A DNA stretch of 64,000 bases from Epilithonimonas bovis DSM 19482 (lineage in GTDB: Bacteria; Bacteroidota; Bacteroidia; Flavobacteriales; Weeksellaceae): NCBI RefSeq assembly GCF_900108115.1, contig NZ_FTPU01000008.1:47289-111288 (forward strand). Reading direction: 5' to 3'. Below are positions 26,582-36,118 of this stretch, piece by piece (the stretch's first letter is position 1; every line of letters starts with the position of its first letter). The notes below the pieces were generated by a model. The model was not told the DNA's origin. It saw only the letters and a program-made list of their open reading frames with translations, and ran no database searches. A program made the translations under genes and the position numbers.

Positions 26582-27982
26582 TTAGTTGTCATAACCCGGG
26601 TTAGAAACAATAAGCGTTCCTGCCACATTGGTTTCTGCACGTGGAATTGGGAAAGCCAACAGTCTTTTATCTACGCCGGCTGGTAAAAAGGATTTGTCTC
26701 CCCAACGTAATAAATCCCATTGTCTTTGACCTTCACCCATAAGCTCTTTAAGTCTTTCTGTTTTTAGGTCATCCATAGAAACAGCAGTTGCAGTGTCCAA
26801 ACCTCTTCTTGTTACAATGCTGTTGTAATACGCTAAAGCTTTGGCCGGAGAACCTCCGTTAAGTTCTGCTTCTACACCTGCAAGGATAACTTCTTCTATA
26901 CGGATCATCTTGATATTGTCCGCTCCATTATCCTGAGTGTATTTGCCACCTATATATGGGTAGTAAATTGCTTCTCCGGTATCTTCATCAGGTTCGTTAT
27001 AGAACAAAGAATATCGTGCATCATTTTCATCAAACAGGTTAAAGGCATCCTCATTCACTTCTAAGTTATTATAACCGTAAACATTAAGGATATAACCGTA
27101 AGAATCTGTTGCTAATGCAGAGTTGATACCGACAGCTAATTCGAAGATAGAGTTACCGGCAGCACCATTCATCTCAAAACTGAAAGTTGTTTTCAAACTT
27201 CCAGCATCTGCTATCGTATAATTTTTTGAATTAACGATGTCATCTACGAGTGTTCTAACTTTTGCGTAGTCTTTTTTGTAAAGGTAGAATCTGGTCATCA
27301 AAGCTTTCAAACCATTGATGGAAAGATCTGTCTTGTTAGAAGGATTGTCATATCCAGCTTTTTGCTGCATTAGACTCAATGCCTTTGTAAAGTCAGCATC
27401 AATTTGCGCTTCTGTTTCAGCGATTGTAGCACGTGGCATTTTGGCAGTAGGATCATATTTTGTTGGCAAAACAATACCTAGGTTTCCAGTTTCTGCAAAC
27501 TGCTGACCGTAAAGTTTTAACAGGTCAAAAAATGCTACCGCTCTTAGACCATATGCCTGGCCTTGTAAATATTGCGCCTTTTCTGCAGCACCAGCGCCTG
27601 CAAATCCCGAAACATCTGTATTGACAACGATGTTGGCTTTTGCTACAGTTTCGTATATTTTGTTCCAGGTATCGGTCGCATATGCATCATTGGAAAGCAT
27701 TTTGTAAGTCTGTACGGTTGTGAAATAACCTCCTTTCAGATTACTGAACATCTCGTCAGACCTAACTTCACCATAAGCAAGATAATCACATCCATAATAA
27801 TTGGTAGATCTCATACTTGCGTAGATACCTCTTACAAAAGTTTGTACCTCATCTACAGATTCTAATGGTCTCTGAATAATATTCTGATTAAACTCTCTGT
27901 CTACAAAATCATCACTACACGAAATATTGAATGTAAGTAATGCTGCAGAAAATATTGCGATTTTAAATAATCTCTTTTTCAT
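26582..27982 (-). CDS. SusD/RagB family surface lipoprotein (pair B)
   Basis: Lid lipoprotein for the SusC-like barrel encoded upstream on the minus strand. It has 466 residues from the ATG at 27982, with signal peptide MKKRLFKIAIFSAALLTF and acylated Cys22 in NISCSDDF; the SDDF matches the flavobacterial surface-export signal. SusD core sequences include GQAYGLRAVAFFDLLKLYG and, near the end, RLKELMGEGQRQWDLLRWGD and AFPIPRAETN. An in-frame ATG at 28012 lies inside the preceding susC and is not used. The substrate is unknown. Confidence 0.93.
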   Translation of the reverse strand: MKKRLFKIAIFSAALLTFNISCSDDFVDREFNQNIIQRPLESVDEVQTFVRGIYASMRSTNYYGCDYLAYGEVRSDEMFSNLKGGYFTTVQTYKMLSNDAYATDTWNKIYETVAKANIVVNTDVSGFAGAGAAEKAQYLQGQAYGLRAVAFFDLLKLYGQQFAETGNLGIVLPTKYDPTAKMPRATIAETEAQIDADFTKALSLMQQKAGYDNPSNKTDLSINGLKALMTRFYLYKKDYAKVRTLVDDIVNSKNYTIADAGSLKTTFSFEMNGAAGNSIFELAVGINSALATDSYGYILNVYGYNNLEVNEDAFNLFDENDARYSLFYNEPDEDTGEAIYYPYIGGKYTQDNGADNIKMIRIEEVILAGVEAELNGGSPAKALAYYNSIVTRRGLDTATAVSMDDLKTERLKELMGEGQRQWDLLRWGDKSFLPAGVDKRLLAFPIPRAETNVAGTLIVSNPGYDN

Positions 27983-27998
27983 TTTTTTTTGTTTGTTG

Positions 27999-30869
27999 TT
28001 AGAAACTTGCATTAAATCCTATTAGGAATGATTTAAGAACCGGAAGGTTTAGGTCTGTGTAACCTGCTACGTTCGTTTCTGGGTCAAATTTTAGCCTTTT
28101 ATCAAAGTTATGTGTCCACGCATTGTTGGCCATTACATAAACCTGGACAGAATTAAGACCTGTTCCGTTCAAGATATCACGTTTGAAGGTATAACCAAAT
28201 TTCGCATTGCTCAGACGGATATAGTCACTGTCATAAAGGAATCTTGTAGAAGCTGCGTTTGATTGTTTATTACCACCATAAATAGGTTTAGGGTTTGATG
28301 CAGAGGTGTTAGTTGGTGTCCAGTAATCACCCATCACATCACCATATCCCGGATAAGTAAGATTGTACTGACCGTCACTTAAAGTATATCTTGCCCAGTC
28401 GTCATAGATCTTACCACCCACACCGTACGTGAATAATACATCCAATGAGAAACCTTTGTAAGAGAAGGTTGAGTTAGCACCACCAAATAAAGTACTCAGG
28501 AATGATCCTTGTGCAGCTTGTTGTGCTTGGTTGTAGTTGTTGGTTGTAGCACCGTCTTTACCATTGATATACCATAGAGGATCACCATTGCTAGGATCTA
28601 CGCCTGCCCATTTTCTAAGGAAGAATGTTCTGGCACTTTCGCCAACTCTCAGGATAGTGTTGCTTCCAATAACATCACCTCCGTAAAGTTCTGTGACCTC
28701 ATTGTGCAAAGTTGACAAGTTAGCGCCAAAGCTCCATCTGAACTGATCATTATCTCCTTTGAAAATGTCTGCATTAACGGAAAATTCAAAACCTCGGTTG
28801 ACCAACGATCCTACGTTGTCTACCATGCGGCCATAGGTTTCAGTACCGTCGCTTGCAATTAGGATACTTCCCTGTGATGCAGAAAGTGGTAGATTGTAGA
28901 TCAGATCTTTTGTCTTTTTGTTATAGTATTCAGCACTTAAAGTAATTCTGTTATTCAAGAATCCAAAGTCTAAACCAACGTTGAAAGGGTTGACAGTTTC
29001 CCAGGATAAGTTAGGATTCATTACACCACTATATGTTGCAGCAGGTGTGTTATTGTAATTGGTAGTGAAAGCATACAAGGCATAAGGGTTGGCCAATACC
29101 TGATTACCAATCTTACCATAGGATGCTCTTGCTTTTAACATACTTACTGTTTCATTGGCTGTAAAAGCTCCTGTCTTGGCAACATCTACACCCAAACCGG
29201 CAGACCAGAAGTTTCCTGCTTTTTGCCCCGGCATAAATTGAGATAGGATATCTCTTCTGTAAGATCCATCAAAAAGCACAATTTTTTTAAAGTCATAGTG
29301 TGCAGTTGCTGCATATCCCCACCTTGAAGTCGGTGTTTCCAAACCGCTGTATCCAAAAGGAACTACAAAGTTGTCCAAAGTCTGCAACGTTGGAGACCCA
29401 ACACCGATACCTGTTGCGCTTAATAATTTCCTGTTAGATTTGTAAGCTTCCTGGATAGCTGATAAGGAAATATTGTGATCTCCAAAATTTTTATCCCAGG
29501 TTAAGATATTCTGAAGATTAAAATTAAAATATCTGTTAAATGATGTTCTTTGGTATCCTGCATAACCATAACCGTCACCGTGAAGGGGAGACCAGTAAGT
29601 ATCTTCTTCTACATTGATATATTCAGGGGCGAAAACAAACTGGTATTTAAGCCCATCTGCAATCTGATATTCTGCCTTCAAATTACCAAAAATACGGGCT
29701 GTTTGAGCTTCGTTATAGTTGTTGTCCAGTAAAAATCCTGGGTTGAACATTCCGTTAGATAGTTGTCCATTAGACGCTTGCCACCAGTACGATCCGTCAG
29801 CATTCCTGATTGGGTCTGTTGGTCTGTTAAAATAAGCTGCTAGGATTGGGTTTGAGAAAGAACCTCCGTTGGATAATGTTTTGATTTTACCAAATGACGC
29901 TTGAAAATCCGTTGAGATTTTTAACCTGTCAGTGGCCTGATAAGCTACTTTGGTGGTAAAGGCAAGGCGCTGGAAACTGGAGTTTTTGATAATGCTCTCC
30001 TGTGTCATATAGTTGGTAGATGCGTAATAAGTCAATTTATCATTAGCACCTGATACATTAAAATCAATATTTTGTTGAAACCCTTTTTTCATCGTTGTAT
30101 CCTGCCAGTCAGAATCAGCACCGGATCTCATGATAGGGCGAAGGTTGGCAAGTAAATTGCTACTGATACCAGGAACAGCTGCGTTAGCATATTGATCAAC
30201 TGTGTAATCCTTAGCATATCTGTTGTTAACAGCATCTTTCAGATAGGTCTTGTACTCATCAGCTGTAAAACCTCTGTAAGTTTTCATCGCTCTGTCATTG
30301 TATCCAATATTGGAAGAGAAGTTAAATCTTGCAGCTCCTCTTTTACCACTTTTGGTGGTGATCACAATTACACCAGCTCCGGCATCAGCACCATAAACAG
30401 CTGTAGATACAGCATCTTTAAGTACTGTCACGCTTTCAATGTCATCTGGGTTCATGTTTGCCAAGATGTTGGATGTAGTATTGTTGGTACTTAAATCTCC
30501 TGATGATACACGTACGCCGTCAACAATCCAGATTGGAGATGTTACACCATTAATTGATGAGATACCACGAACGCGTACATTAGCCATACCGCCTGGTTGT
30601 CCTGATGCATTACCTGTCTGTACACCGGAAACACGGCCTTGCAACATCTTATCAACAGAAGCCACAGGAACATCTTCAATAGCTTTTGATGTCATGGTAC
30701 TTGTTGATCCCGTAATTTCCTGAACAGCTTTTTTCTGTCCAAATCCCATAATTACAACATTCTCAATAACTGTCTCTTTGGAAACAGTATCGTTTGTCTT
30801 TTGAGCTGACAAAGATTGTCCTGTAAAAAATAGGACGCCTGCTGTCAAGACACTAAAACGTAATTTCAT
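27999..30869 (-). CDS. SusC/RagA family TonB-linked outer-membrane protein (pair B)
   Basis: A TonB-dependent importer barrel of 956 residues. The signal peptide (VLTAGVLFFTGQSLSAQ) is nearly identical to that of pair A. It is followed by IENVVIMGFGQKKAVQEITG and a plug with VDKMLQGRVSGVQT, RVRGISSINGVTS, IWIVDGVRV and SVTVLKDAVSTAVYGADAGA. The barrel ends in FNASF. As in pairs A and C, no carboxypeptidase-D-like domain precedes the plug. The susD partner starts 16 bp downstream. On the minus strand CACCTTTG (30905-30898) is a possible -7 element. Confidence 0.93.
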   Translation of the reverse strand: MKLRFSVLTAGVLFFTGQSLSAQKTNDTVSKETVIENVVIMGFGQKKAVQEITGSTSTMTSKAIEDVPVASVDKMLQGRVSGVQTGNASGQPGGMANVRVRGISSINGVTSPIWIVDGVRVSSGDLSTNNTTSNILANMNPDDIESVTVLKDAVSTAVYGADAGAGVIVITTKSGKRGAARFNFSSNIGYNDRAMKTYRGFTADEYKTYLKDAVNNRYAKDYTVDQYANAAVPGISSNLLANLRPIMRSGADSDWQDTTMKKGFQQNIDFNVSGANDKLTYYASTNYMTQESIIKNSSFQRLAFTTKVAYQATDRLKISTDFQASFGKIKTLSNGGSFSNPILAAYFNRPTDPIRNADGSYWWQASNGQLSNGMFNPGFLLDNNYNEAQTARIFGNLKAEYQIADGLKYQFVFAPEYINVEEDTYWSPLHGDGYGYAGYQRTSFNRYFNFNLQNILTWDKNFGDHNISLSAIQEAYKSNRKLLSATGIGVGSPTLQTLDNFVVPFGYSGLETPTSRWGYAATAHYDFKKIVLFDGSYRRDILSQFMPGQKAGNFWSAGLGVDVAKTGAFTANETVSMLKARASYGKIGNQVLANPYALYAFTTNYNNTPAATYSGVMNPNLSWETVNPFNVGLDFGFLNNRITLSAEYYNKKTKDLIYNLPLSASQGSILIASDGTETYGRMVDNVGSLVNRGFEFSVNADIFKGDNDQFRWSFGANLSTLHNEVTELYGGDVIGSNTILRVGESARTFFLRKWAGVDPSNGDPLWYINGKDGATTNNYNQAQQAAQGSFLSTLFGGANSTFSYKGFSLDVLFTYGVGGKIYDDWARYTLSDGQYNLTYPGYGDVMGDYWTPTNTSASNPKPIYGGNKQSNAASTRFLYDSDYIRLSNAKFGYTFKRDILNGTGLNSVQVYVMANNAWTHNFDKRLKFDPETNVAGYTDLNLPVLKSFLIGFNASF

Positions 30870-31471
30870 ATTAACAATTTTTAATATTTTAAGAACGCAA
30901 AGGTGTTAAAAAATATTTTAATAAAAAAGTTAAAACATTGGGAATGTACCATATGTAAAGGGGTTTTGAGTGTTTTTGTTAGTTTTTTTGGCTGAGGATT
31001 TGTTCTATTTTTTGTTAAATTTTTATTAAATATTAATTAGGGTTTTGTTATTTTATATCTGTTAATTTATTATTGAAGTGCTTGGTTTTAATAATTATTT
31101 TGTGCTAACCTTGTTTTTGTTTCAATTTATTTTATAATATGTACAATGATTGTTAATTAGTCGTGTCTTCTTTTTCTTATAAAGTATGATCTTAATTTTA
31201 TTAAGTACAACTAAAACTTAAACCTTAATTATTAAGTTAAATTTTGAAAAAAAGAATTATTTTTTTTTCAAAATTGATTCTATTTTTCATAGTCTCTTAC
31301 AAGATTTTATGGTGAAATGATTAAGAATTAAGAATTTTAGGTTGTTAAAATATAAAATTTAATTTTTTTTGGTATTTAAAATAATTTAATTTTTTAACAT
31401 CTTTTTAGATGTTGCTATTGTTTATGTTAATAATCTTTTGCACATTTGTTTATTGAAAAATTTGATTTGAT
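30870..31471. other. 602-bp AT-rich divergent spacer between SusCD pairs B and C
   Basis: This very AT-rich stretch with long T runs has no gene on either strand. Candidate promoter parts are CACCTTTG on the minus strand (30905-30898) for pair B and, for pair C, TTG at 31412-31414 with TAATCTTTTG at 31431-31440 (18-base or shorter gap; one extra base in the -7 motif). No SusR-like or ECF-sigma gene lies nearby to explain regulation. Confidence 0.45.
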
Positions 31472-34400
31472 ATGAAAAAATTAACAACAAGCGTGTTGGC
31501 TGTAGTTCTTTCGTCATCTTTTGCAGTAGTTTCTGCACAAAAGGTACAAGATACAGCTACAACGCAAGATATCGAGGGCGTAGTAGTAACGGCTTTAGGT
31601 ATCAAAAGAGATGAAAAATCTTTATCTTATTCTGCACAGACTGTTAAAGCAGGTGAGCTAAACTTAACGCAAAATATTGATGTTAAAGGTGCTATTGCTG
31701 GTAAGGTTGCTGGTGTTCAAATTAATGGACAGGCAGGTGCCAAATTAGGAGAAACAGGAAAACTTCGTCTAAGAGGTGCCATCAGTATGTTAAATGATGA
31801 GGATCCTCTATACGTGTTAGATGGTGTGATCGTAGATCCAAACACTATTGACATGGATAATTTGGAAAGTATTAACGTTCTTAAAGGTCCGAACGCTACG
31901 GCGCTTTATGGAACAAGAGCTCAATATGGAGTTGTTGTAATGACTTTGAAGAAAGGATCTAGAAATAAAGTTAATGTTGAATTGAATTCTACTGTTAATG
32001 TTGACGTTATTGCTAGAACTATGAAGTATCAAAACGAATACGGTGGAGGTGCAGCTGGTGAAGAATCCATGGGCGTTTTTGAATTTGATCCATCGATCCA
32101 TCCTGCTAGTTGGGCAATTTTCAATGGTAAAAATTATGTGCAAGGTGATAATGCTTATGAAGATGCGTCTTGGGGAGCTAAATTAGATGGAAGAGAATAT
32201 GTTCCATGGTATGCTTGGTGGACTGGTAGTAAAGAATTTGGTAAAACCGCTTCTTACTCTCCACAGCCTAATAATGTTAGAGATTTCTATGATAAGGCAT
32301 TGACAATGAAAAATACTATATCAGTTTCAGGAGGTAATGACTTTTTTACTGGTAGAGTTTCATTTTCAAATTTAGATCAGAATGGTATTACACCATACAC
32401 CTATCAAAAATCAAACTTTCTTAGTTATAATGGAAACATCAAATTTTCAGATAGATTATCTGTAGAAACAATGTTTAATTATGCTTTTAGAAAGGTTAGA
32501 GGAGAGATGGATGACACCTATGGAAATCAAACTTCTGGAAGCTTTAATAGTTGGTTCAACAGAGATTTGAATATGTCTAAATTAAAAGAATATCAGAATC
32601 TTAAAAATGACGCTGGATATGCTGCTTCTTGGAACTGGTGGGGACCTGATTACTATGGTTTAGGAGGTATTTATCAAAAGCCAGCATTCTGGTTGAATCC
32701 ATATTATTATATGGATAAATTTGATGATACAACGAGAAAGCAAAATTATTCACTCTTAATTGCTCCTACATATAAAATAACTAGAAACTTAACGGCAAGA
32801 GTAGCGTATTCTAGAACAGATAACACTGGAACTAGACAATATTTTATGCCTTCTGCCATTTCTGATCAAGCATCAGGTATGCAATCAGGGTACATGAATT
32901 TTACAAATGGTTTTGGTATTATTAACGACAGAAGAACTGAAGAAATTTATGATGGACGTTTAAATTATGCTAAAAAGTTTGATAAGGTTGACCTAAACGT
33001 AATTGTTGGTGCTAACCTTACTGAACAGAAAAGAAATTATTCATCTATGACAATGGATGTTTGGGGTAAGCTTCAGACATTAATTAATCCTGATGTTTAT
33101 ACTTTTTCTAATTCTAATGTAAGAATTAATCCAACATTAGTTAATAACAAAAAGACTTATAAATCTTTATATGCAACTATTTCTGCAGGATATAATGATA
33201 TTTTTTATGTAGATTTATCTGCCAGAAATGATATAAACTCTGCTTATCTTAATAGTGATAACTCATTTTTCACATATTCATTAGGTGGAAGTTTGTTAGT
33301 TCACAATTTATTTGAGAAAAATTCAACATTAACTTATTTCAAGGTTAGAGCGGGTTATGCTAAAATTGCTAGTGACTTAGCAGTAAGTGCTACTGAGCCA
33401 GAATACACTTATCAAGCATCTACAATCAATGGCAATGTTATAGGTTATCAACCGTTAAGATACATAGATCCTAACTTGAAGCCTTCAATTAACGACAATT
33501 TTGAAGCAGGTGCGGATTTAAAATTCTTTAGCAATAGATTAAGTTTTTCCGGTACATTCTATAATGAAAATAAGAATGACGAACCAATTCCAGTTACAGC
33601 TCCTGCATCTTCAGGTTATACAAGTATATTCATTAACTCAGGTGTGGTAAATAGAAAAGGAGTTGAGTTGAGTTTATCAGGGGATGTGATCAAAACACCG
33701 GATTTCTCTTGGAATACCTCATTGAACTTTGCTAAAAATAAGACTACAATCAAAAGAGTTGCTGAAGGATTAAATGCAATTAATTTTGGATCTTCTGATG
33801 ATTATGTTTTAACTAATATCGTACAAGTTGAAGGTGAAGAATGGGGTCAAATTGTAGGGAATGGTTATCTATATGACGCTAATGGAAATAAGGTGTTAAA
33901 AGAAGATGGTACATATGCAATGGAAATTGGTAAAAAATTTGGTAGTGTTCTACCAGAATTTACTGGTGGATTCTTCAATTCATTTACATTTAAGAGATTT
34001 ACATTAAGTGCATCAATTGATTTTCAAAAAGGTGGTAAATTCTTCTCTCTTTCTGAAATGTGGGCAGATTACACAGGTTTAACTGAAAAGACAGCTCAGA
34101 ACGGTATTAGGGAAAATGGAATTAATGTTTCAGGTAATACTGTAGATGGAACAGCCGTGTCAACAAACTTAGATGCACAATCATATTTTCATCAATTTTA
34201 TGGTAATGGACTAATCGAGGATTATATTCATGATGCGAGCTACATTAAGTTAAGAGAAGTAGCATTAAACTATCAATTTAATCCAGTTCTTTTCTCTAAT
34301 ACAGGAATTCAAGGTATGAGTGTTGGTGTTTTTGTTAGAAACCCGTGGTTAATTAGTGTGTCAAAGGATAATATCCATAGAGTTGATCCTTCTGAGCTAG

Positions 34401-34474
34401 CGAATACTTTCGGGGAAAATGCAAATTTACCATCTGTAAGAAGTATGGGTGTTAATATTAAAATGAATTTTTAA
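31472..34474 (+). CDS. SusC/RagA family TonB-linked outer-membrane protein (pair C)
   Basis: A TonB-dependent importer barrel of 1000 residues, more distant from A and B than they are from each other. It has a signal peptide (TSVLAVVLSSSFAVVSAQ), the TonB-box-like IEGVVVTALGIKRDEKSLSY, and a plug with VKGAIAGKVAGVQI, KLRLRGAISMLNDEDP, LYVLDGVIV and SINVLKGPNATALYGTRAQYG. The C-terminus is NIKMNF, ending in phenylalanine. The carboxypeptidase-D-like regulatory domain is missing. Its susD partner lies 12 bp downstream. The gene diverges from pair B across a 602-bp spacer. Confidence 0.93.
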   Translation: MKKLTTSVLAVVLSSSFAVVSAQKVQDTATTQDIEGVVVTALGIKRDEKSLSYSAQTVKAGELNLTQNIDVKGAIAGKVAGVQINGQAGAKLGETGKLRLRGAISMLNDEDPLYVLDGVIVDPNTIDMDNLESINVLKGPNATALYGTRAQYGVVVMTLKKGSRNKVNVELNSTVNVDVIARTMKYQNEYGGGAAGEESMGVFEFDPSIHPASWAIFNGKNYVQGDNAYEDASWGAKLDGREYVPWYAWWTGSKEFGKTASYSPQPNNVRDFYDKALTMKNTISVSGGNDFFTGRVSFSNLDQNGITPYTYQKSNFLSYNGNIKFSDRLSVETMFNYAFRKVRGEMDDTYGNQTSGSFNSWFNRDLNMSKLKEYQNLKNDAGYAASWNWWGPDYYGLGGIYQKPAFWLNPYYYMDKFDDTTRKQNYSLLIAPTYKITRNLTARVAYSRTDNTGTRQYFMPSAISDQASGMQSGYMNFTNGFGIINDRRTEEIYDGRLNYAKKFDKVDLNVIVGANLTEQKRNYSSMTMDVWGKLQTLINPDVYTFSNSNVRINPTLVNNKKTYKSLYATISAGYNDIFYVDLSARNDINSAYLNSDNSFFTYSLGGSLLVHNLFEKNSTLTYFKVRAGYAKIASDLAVSATEPEYTYQASTINGNVIGYQPLRYIDPNLKPSINDNFEAGADLKFFSNRLSFSGTFYNENKNDEPIPVTAPASSGYTSIFINSGVVNRKGVELSLSGDVIKTPDFSWNTSLNFAKNKTTIKRVAEGLNAINFGSSDDYVLTNIVQVEGEEWGQIVGNGYLYDANGNKVLKEDGTYAMEIGKKFGSVLPEFTGGFFNSFTFKRFTLSASIDFQKGGKFFSLSEMWADYTGLTEKTAQNGIRENGINVSGNTVDGTAVSTNLDAQSYFHQFYGNGLIEDYIHDASYIKLREVALNYQFNPVLFSNTGIQGMSVGVFVRNPWLISVSKDNIHRVDPSELANTFGENANLPSVRSMGVNIKMNF

Positions 34475-34486
34475 ATCAAAATCAAA

Positions 34487-35998
34487 ATGAAAAGATTAAA
34501 ATATAATCATAGTAAATTAGCTATAATAGCCCTAATTGGCTCGTTAGCTTTTCAATCGTGTAGTGATGAAAATTTTGAATCAGATTATAATCAAAATGAA
34601 TATGGAGTTTATTCTGCGGATTATAAGTCTTTAATGGCTGGTTCTATAAGCCAATTGGCTTTAAGAGGAGGAAATAATTTTTTAATGAAACCTGTTCTTT
34701 ATGCCCAGCATTTATCTCAAGCAACCTATACTTCCGAATCGCAATATAATCAGGAAGGTGGACAATGGGATTGGTATTACGCTAGATCTCTTAATAATTT
34801 AGATCTCATTATTAAAGACTACTCAGGAACAGTAACACCAGCAATGGAAGCTCAGGGTAGTAAAGAAAATATGATAGGTGTATCAAAAATATTCAGAGCG
34901 ATAGTTTATAAAAGAATTACAGACGCTTATGGTGATATACCTTACACGGAGGCTAATAAAATGCAAGAAGGAATTAAAACTCCGAAATTTGATTCGCAGG
35001 AATCTATATATAAGAGCTTAATTGCTGATTTAAAGGAAGGTAGGGATATGCTTGACGCTTCCGGTGTTACGCCTAAAGGAGATGTTCTTTACAATGGATC
35101 TATTGCTAGGTGGAAGAAATTAGCTAATTCTGTTTTATTGCAAGCAACTCTCCAGTTGTCAAAAAAATATCCTGGAGCATCAGATTATGCTGCAACAGAG
35201 TTTAGAGCTGCGCTTAGTAATTCAGGAGGTGTAATTGAGACAGTTGCTGATGAGGCTTGGTTTACTTATAATAGTGATGCGGCTGTAACTAATCCTCTAA
35301 ATGCTTTTAGAGCTGCAGATTACAGAATATCTGCACAATTGTTAGAATCTTTAAAAGGATCAGCTAGCCAATTTAATGTTACTTCTAATCATACTGTTGA
35401 TGCTAGAAAAAATGCTTATGCTACTCAACCAAATGGTACAGGCTTACCTTATGGATATAGCTTAAATGATTTATTAGCAGCTGGATATACAAATGGAACA
35501 AATACTCTTGCTTCTAGATTCAGAGGTGTAACTTCTGCAAGAAACCTTATGACTGCTTCTTATACTTTTCTTAATAGAGCTGAAGGTGCTGCTTTAGGAT
35601 GGAGTAGTGAAGATGCTACTGCTTTGTTGGAAAAAGGGATTGTTTTAAATTATCAATCTTTAGATGCTAAATATGCGACAACAATTTCTTCTAGTGCTGC
35701 TGCTTATGCTGCTGCTAGAAAAGCTGATGTTACTACATTTGGAATTAAGAGAGTGATTGGAGAAGAAAAATGGGTTTCGTTGTTTCTGAATGGTTTTGAA
35801 GCTTGGTCAGAGTGGAGAAGAACTGGTTATCCAGCTCTTAAGCCTGCTCCAAGTTCACTAAACGGAGGTTTCATTCCAAGAAGAATGCAATATCCTGTTA
35901 ATGAGCAGATTTTTAACAGTGTAAGTTACGGTGCTGCTGTTCAAAAACTTTTGCCAGCTACAGATCTAAATACATCAAAAATCTGGTGGGATCAATAA
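34487..35998 (+). CDS. SusD-like surface lipoprotein (pair C)
   Basis: Partner lipoprotein of the SusC-like protein just upstream. It has 503 residues and a lipoprotein signal with Cys25 in AFQSCSDENFESDY; acidic residues after the cysteine suit surface export. The fold markers are those of the SusD-like_2 group and not of classic SusD: KIFRAIVYKRITDAYGDIPYTEA, GSIARWKKLANSVLLQATLQ, and near the end EEKWVSLFLNGFEAWSEWRRTGYP with IPRRMQYPVNEQIFN. This group is often found with peptide or small-glycan-type SusC proteins, but the substrate cannot be inferred here. Confidence 0.92.
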   Translation: MKRLKYNHSKLAIIALIGSLAFQSCSDENFESDYNQNEYGVYSADYKSLMAGSISQLALRGGNNFLMKPVLYAQHLSQATYTSESQYNQEGGQWDWYYARSLNNLDLIIKDYSGTVTPAMEAQGSKENMIGVSKIFRAIVYKRITDAYGDIPYTEANKMQEGIKTPKFDSQESIYKSLIADLKEGRDMLDASGVTPKGDVLYNGSIARWKKLANSVLLQATLQLSKKYPGASDYAATEFRAALSNSGGVIETVADEAWFTYNSDAAVTNPLNAFRAADYRISAQLLESLKGSASQFNVTSNHTVDARKNAYATQPNGTGLPYGYSLNDLLAAGYTNGTNTLASRFRGVTSARNLMTASYTFLNRAEGAALGWSSEDATALLEKGIVLNYQSLDAKYATTISSSAAAYAAARKADVTTFGIKRVIGEEKWVSLFLNGFEAWSEWRRTGYPALKPAPSSLNGGFIPRRMQYPVNEQIFNSVSYGAAVQKLLPATDLNTSKIWWDQ

Positions 35999-36022
35999 TA
36001 GGTTTCACACTTGATATATAAT

Positions 36023-36049
36023 TAAACCCGCAGCAATGCGGGTTTTTAT
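36023..36049 (+). terminator. Intrinsic terminator after SusCD pair C
   Basis: AAACCCGC pairs with GCGGGTTT around AGCAAT and is followed by T residues. Confidence 0.85.
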
Positions 36050-36066
36050 TTTAATATTCTAACAAC

Positions 36067-36099
36067 AAAAAACCTGAGAAACAATGTTCCCAGGTTTTT
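36067..36099 (-). terminator. Intrinsic terminator after ffh (minus strand)
   Basis: AAAAACCTG ... CAGGTTTTT forms the outer stem and GAA/TTC the inner one, with A/T tracts on both sides. It sits 20 bases beyond the ffh stop codon. Confidence 0.8.
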
Positions 36100-36118
36100 G
36101 AATTTATATAAAGTAATT

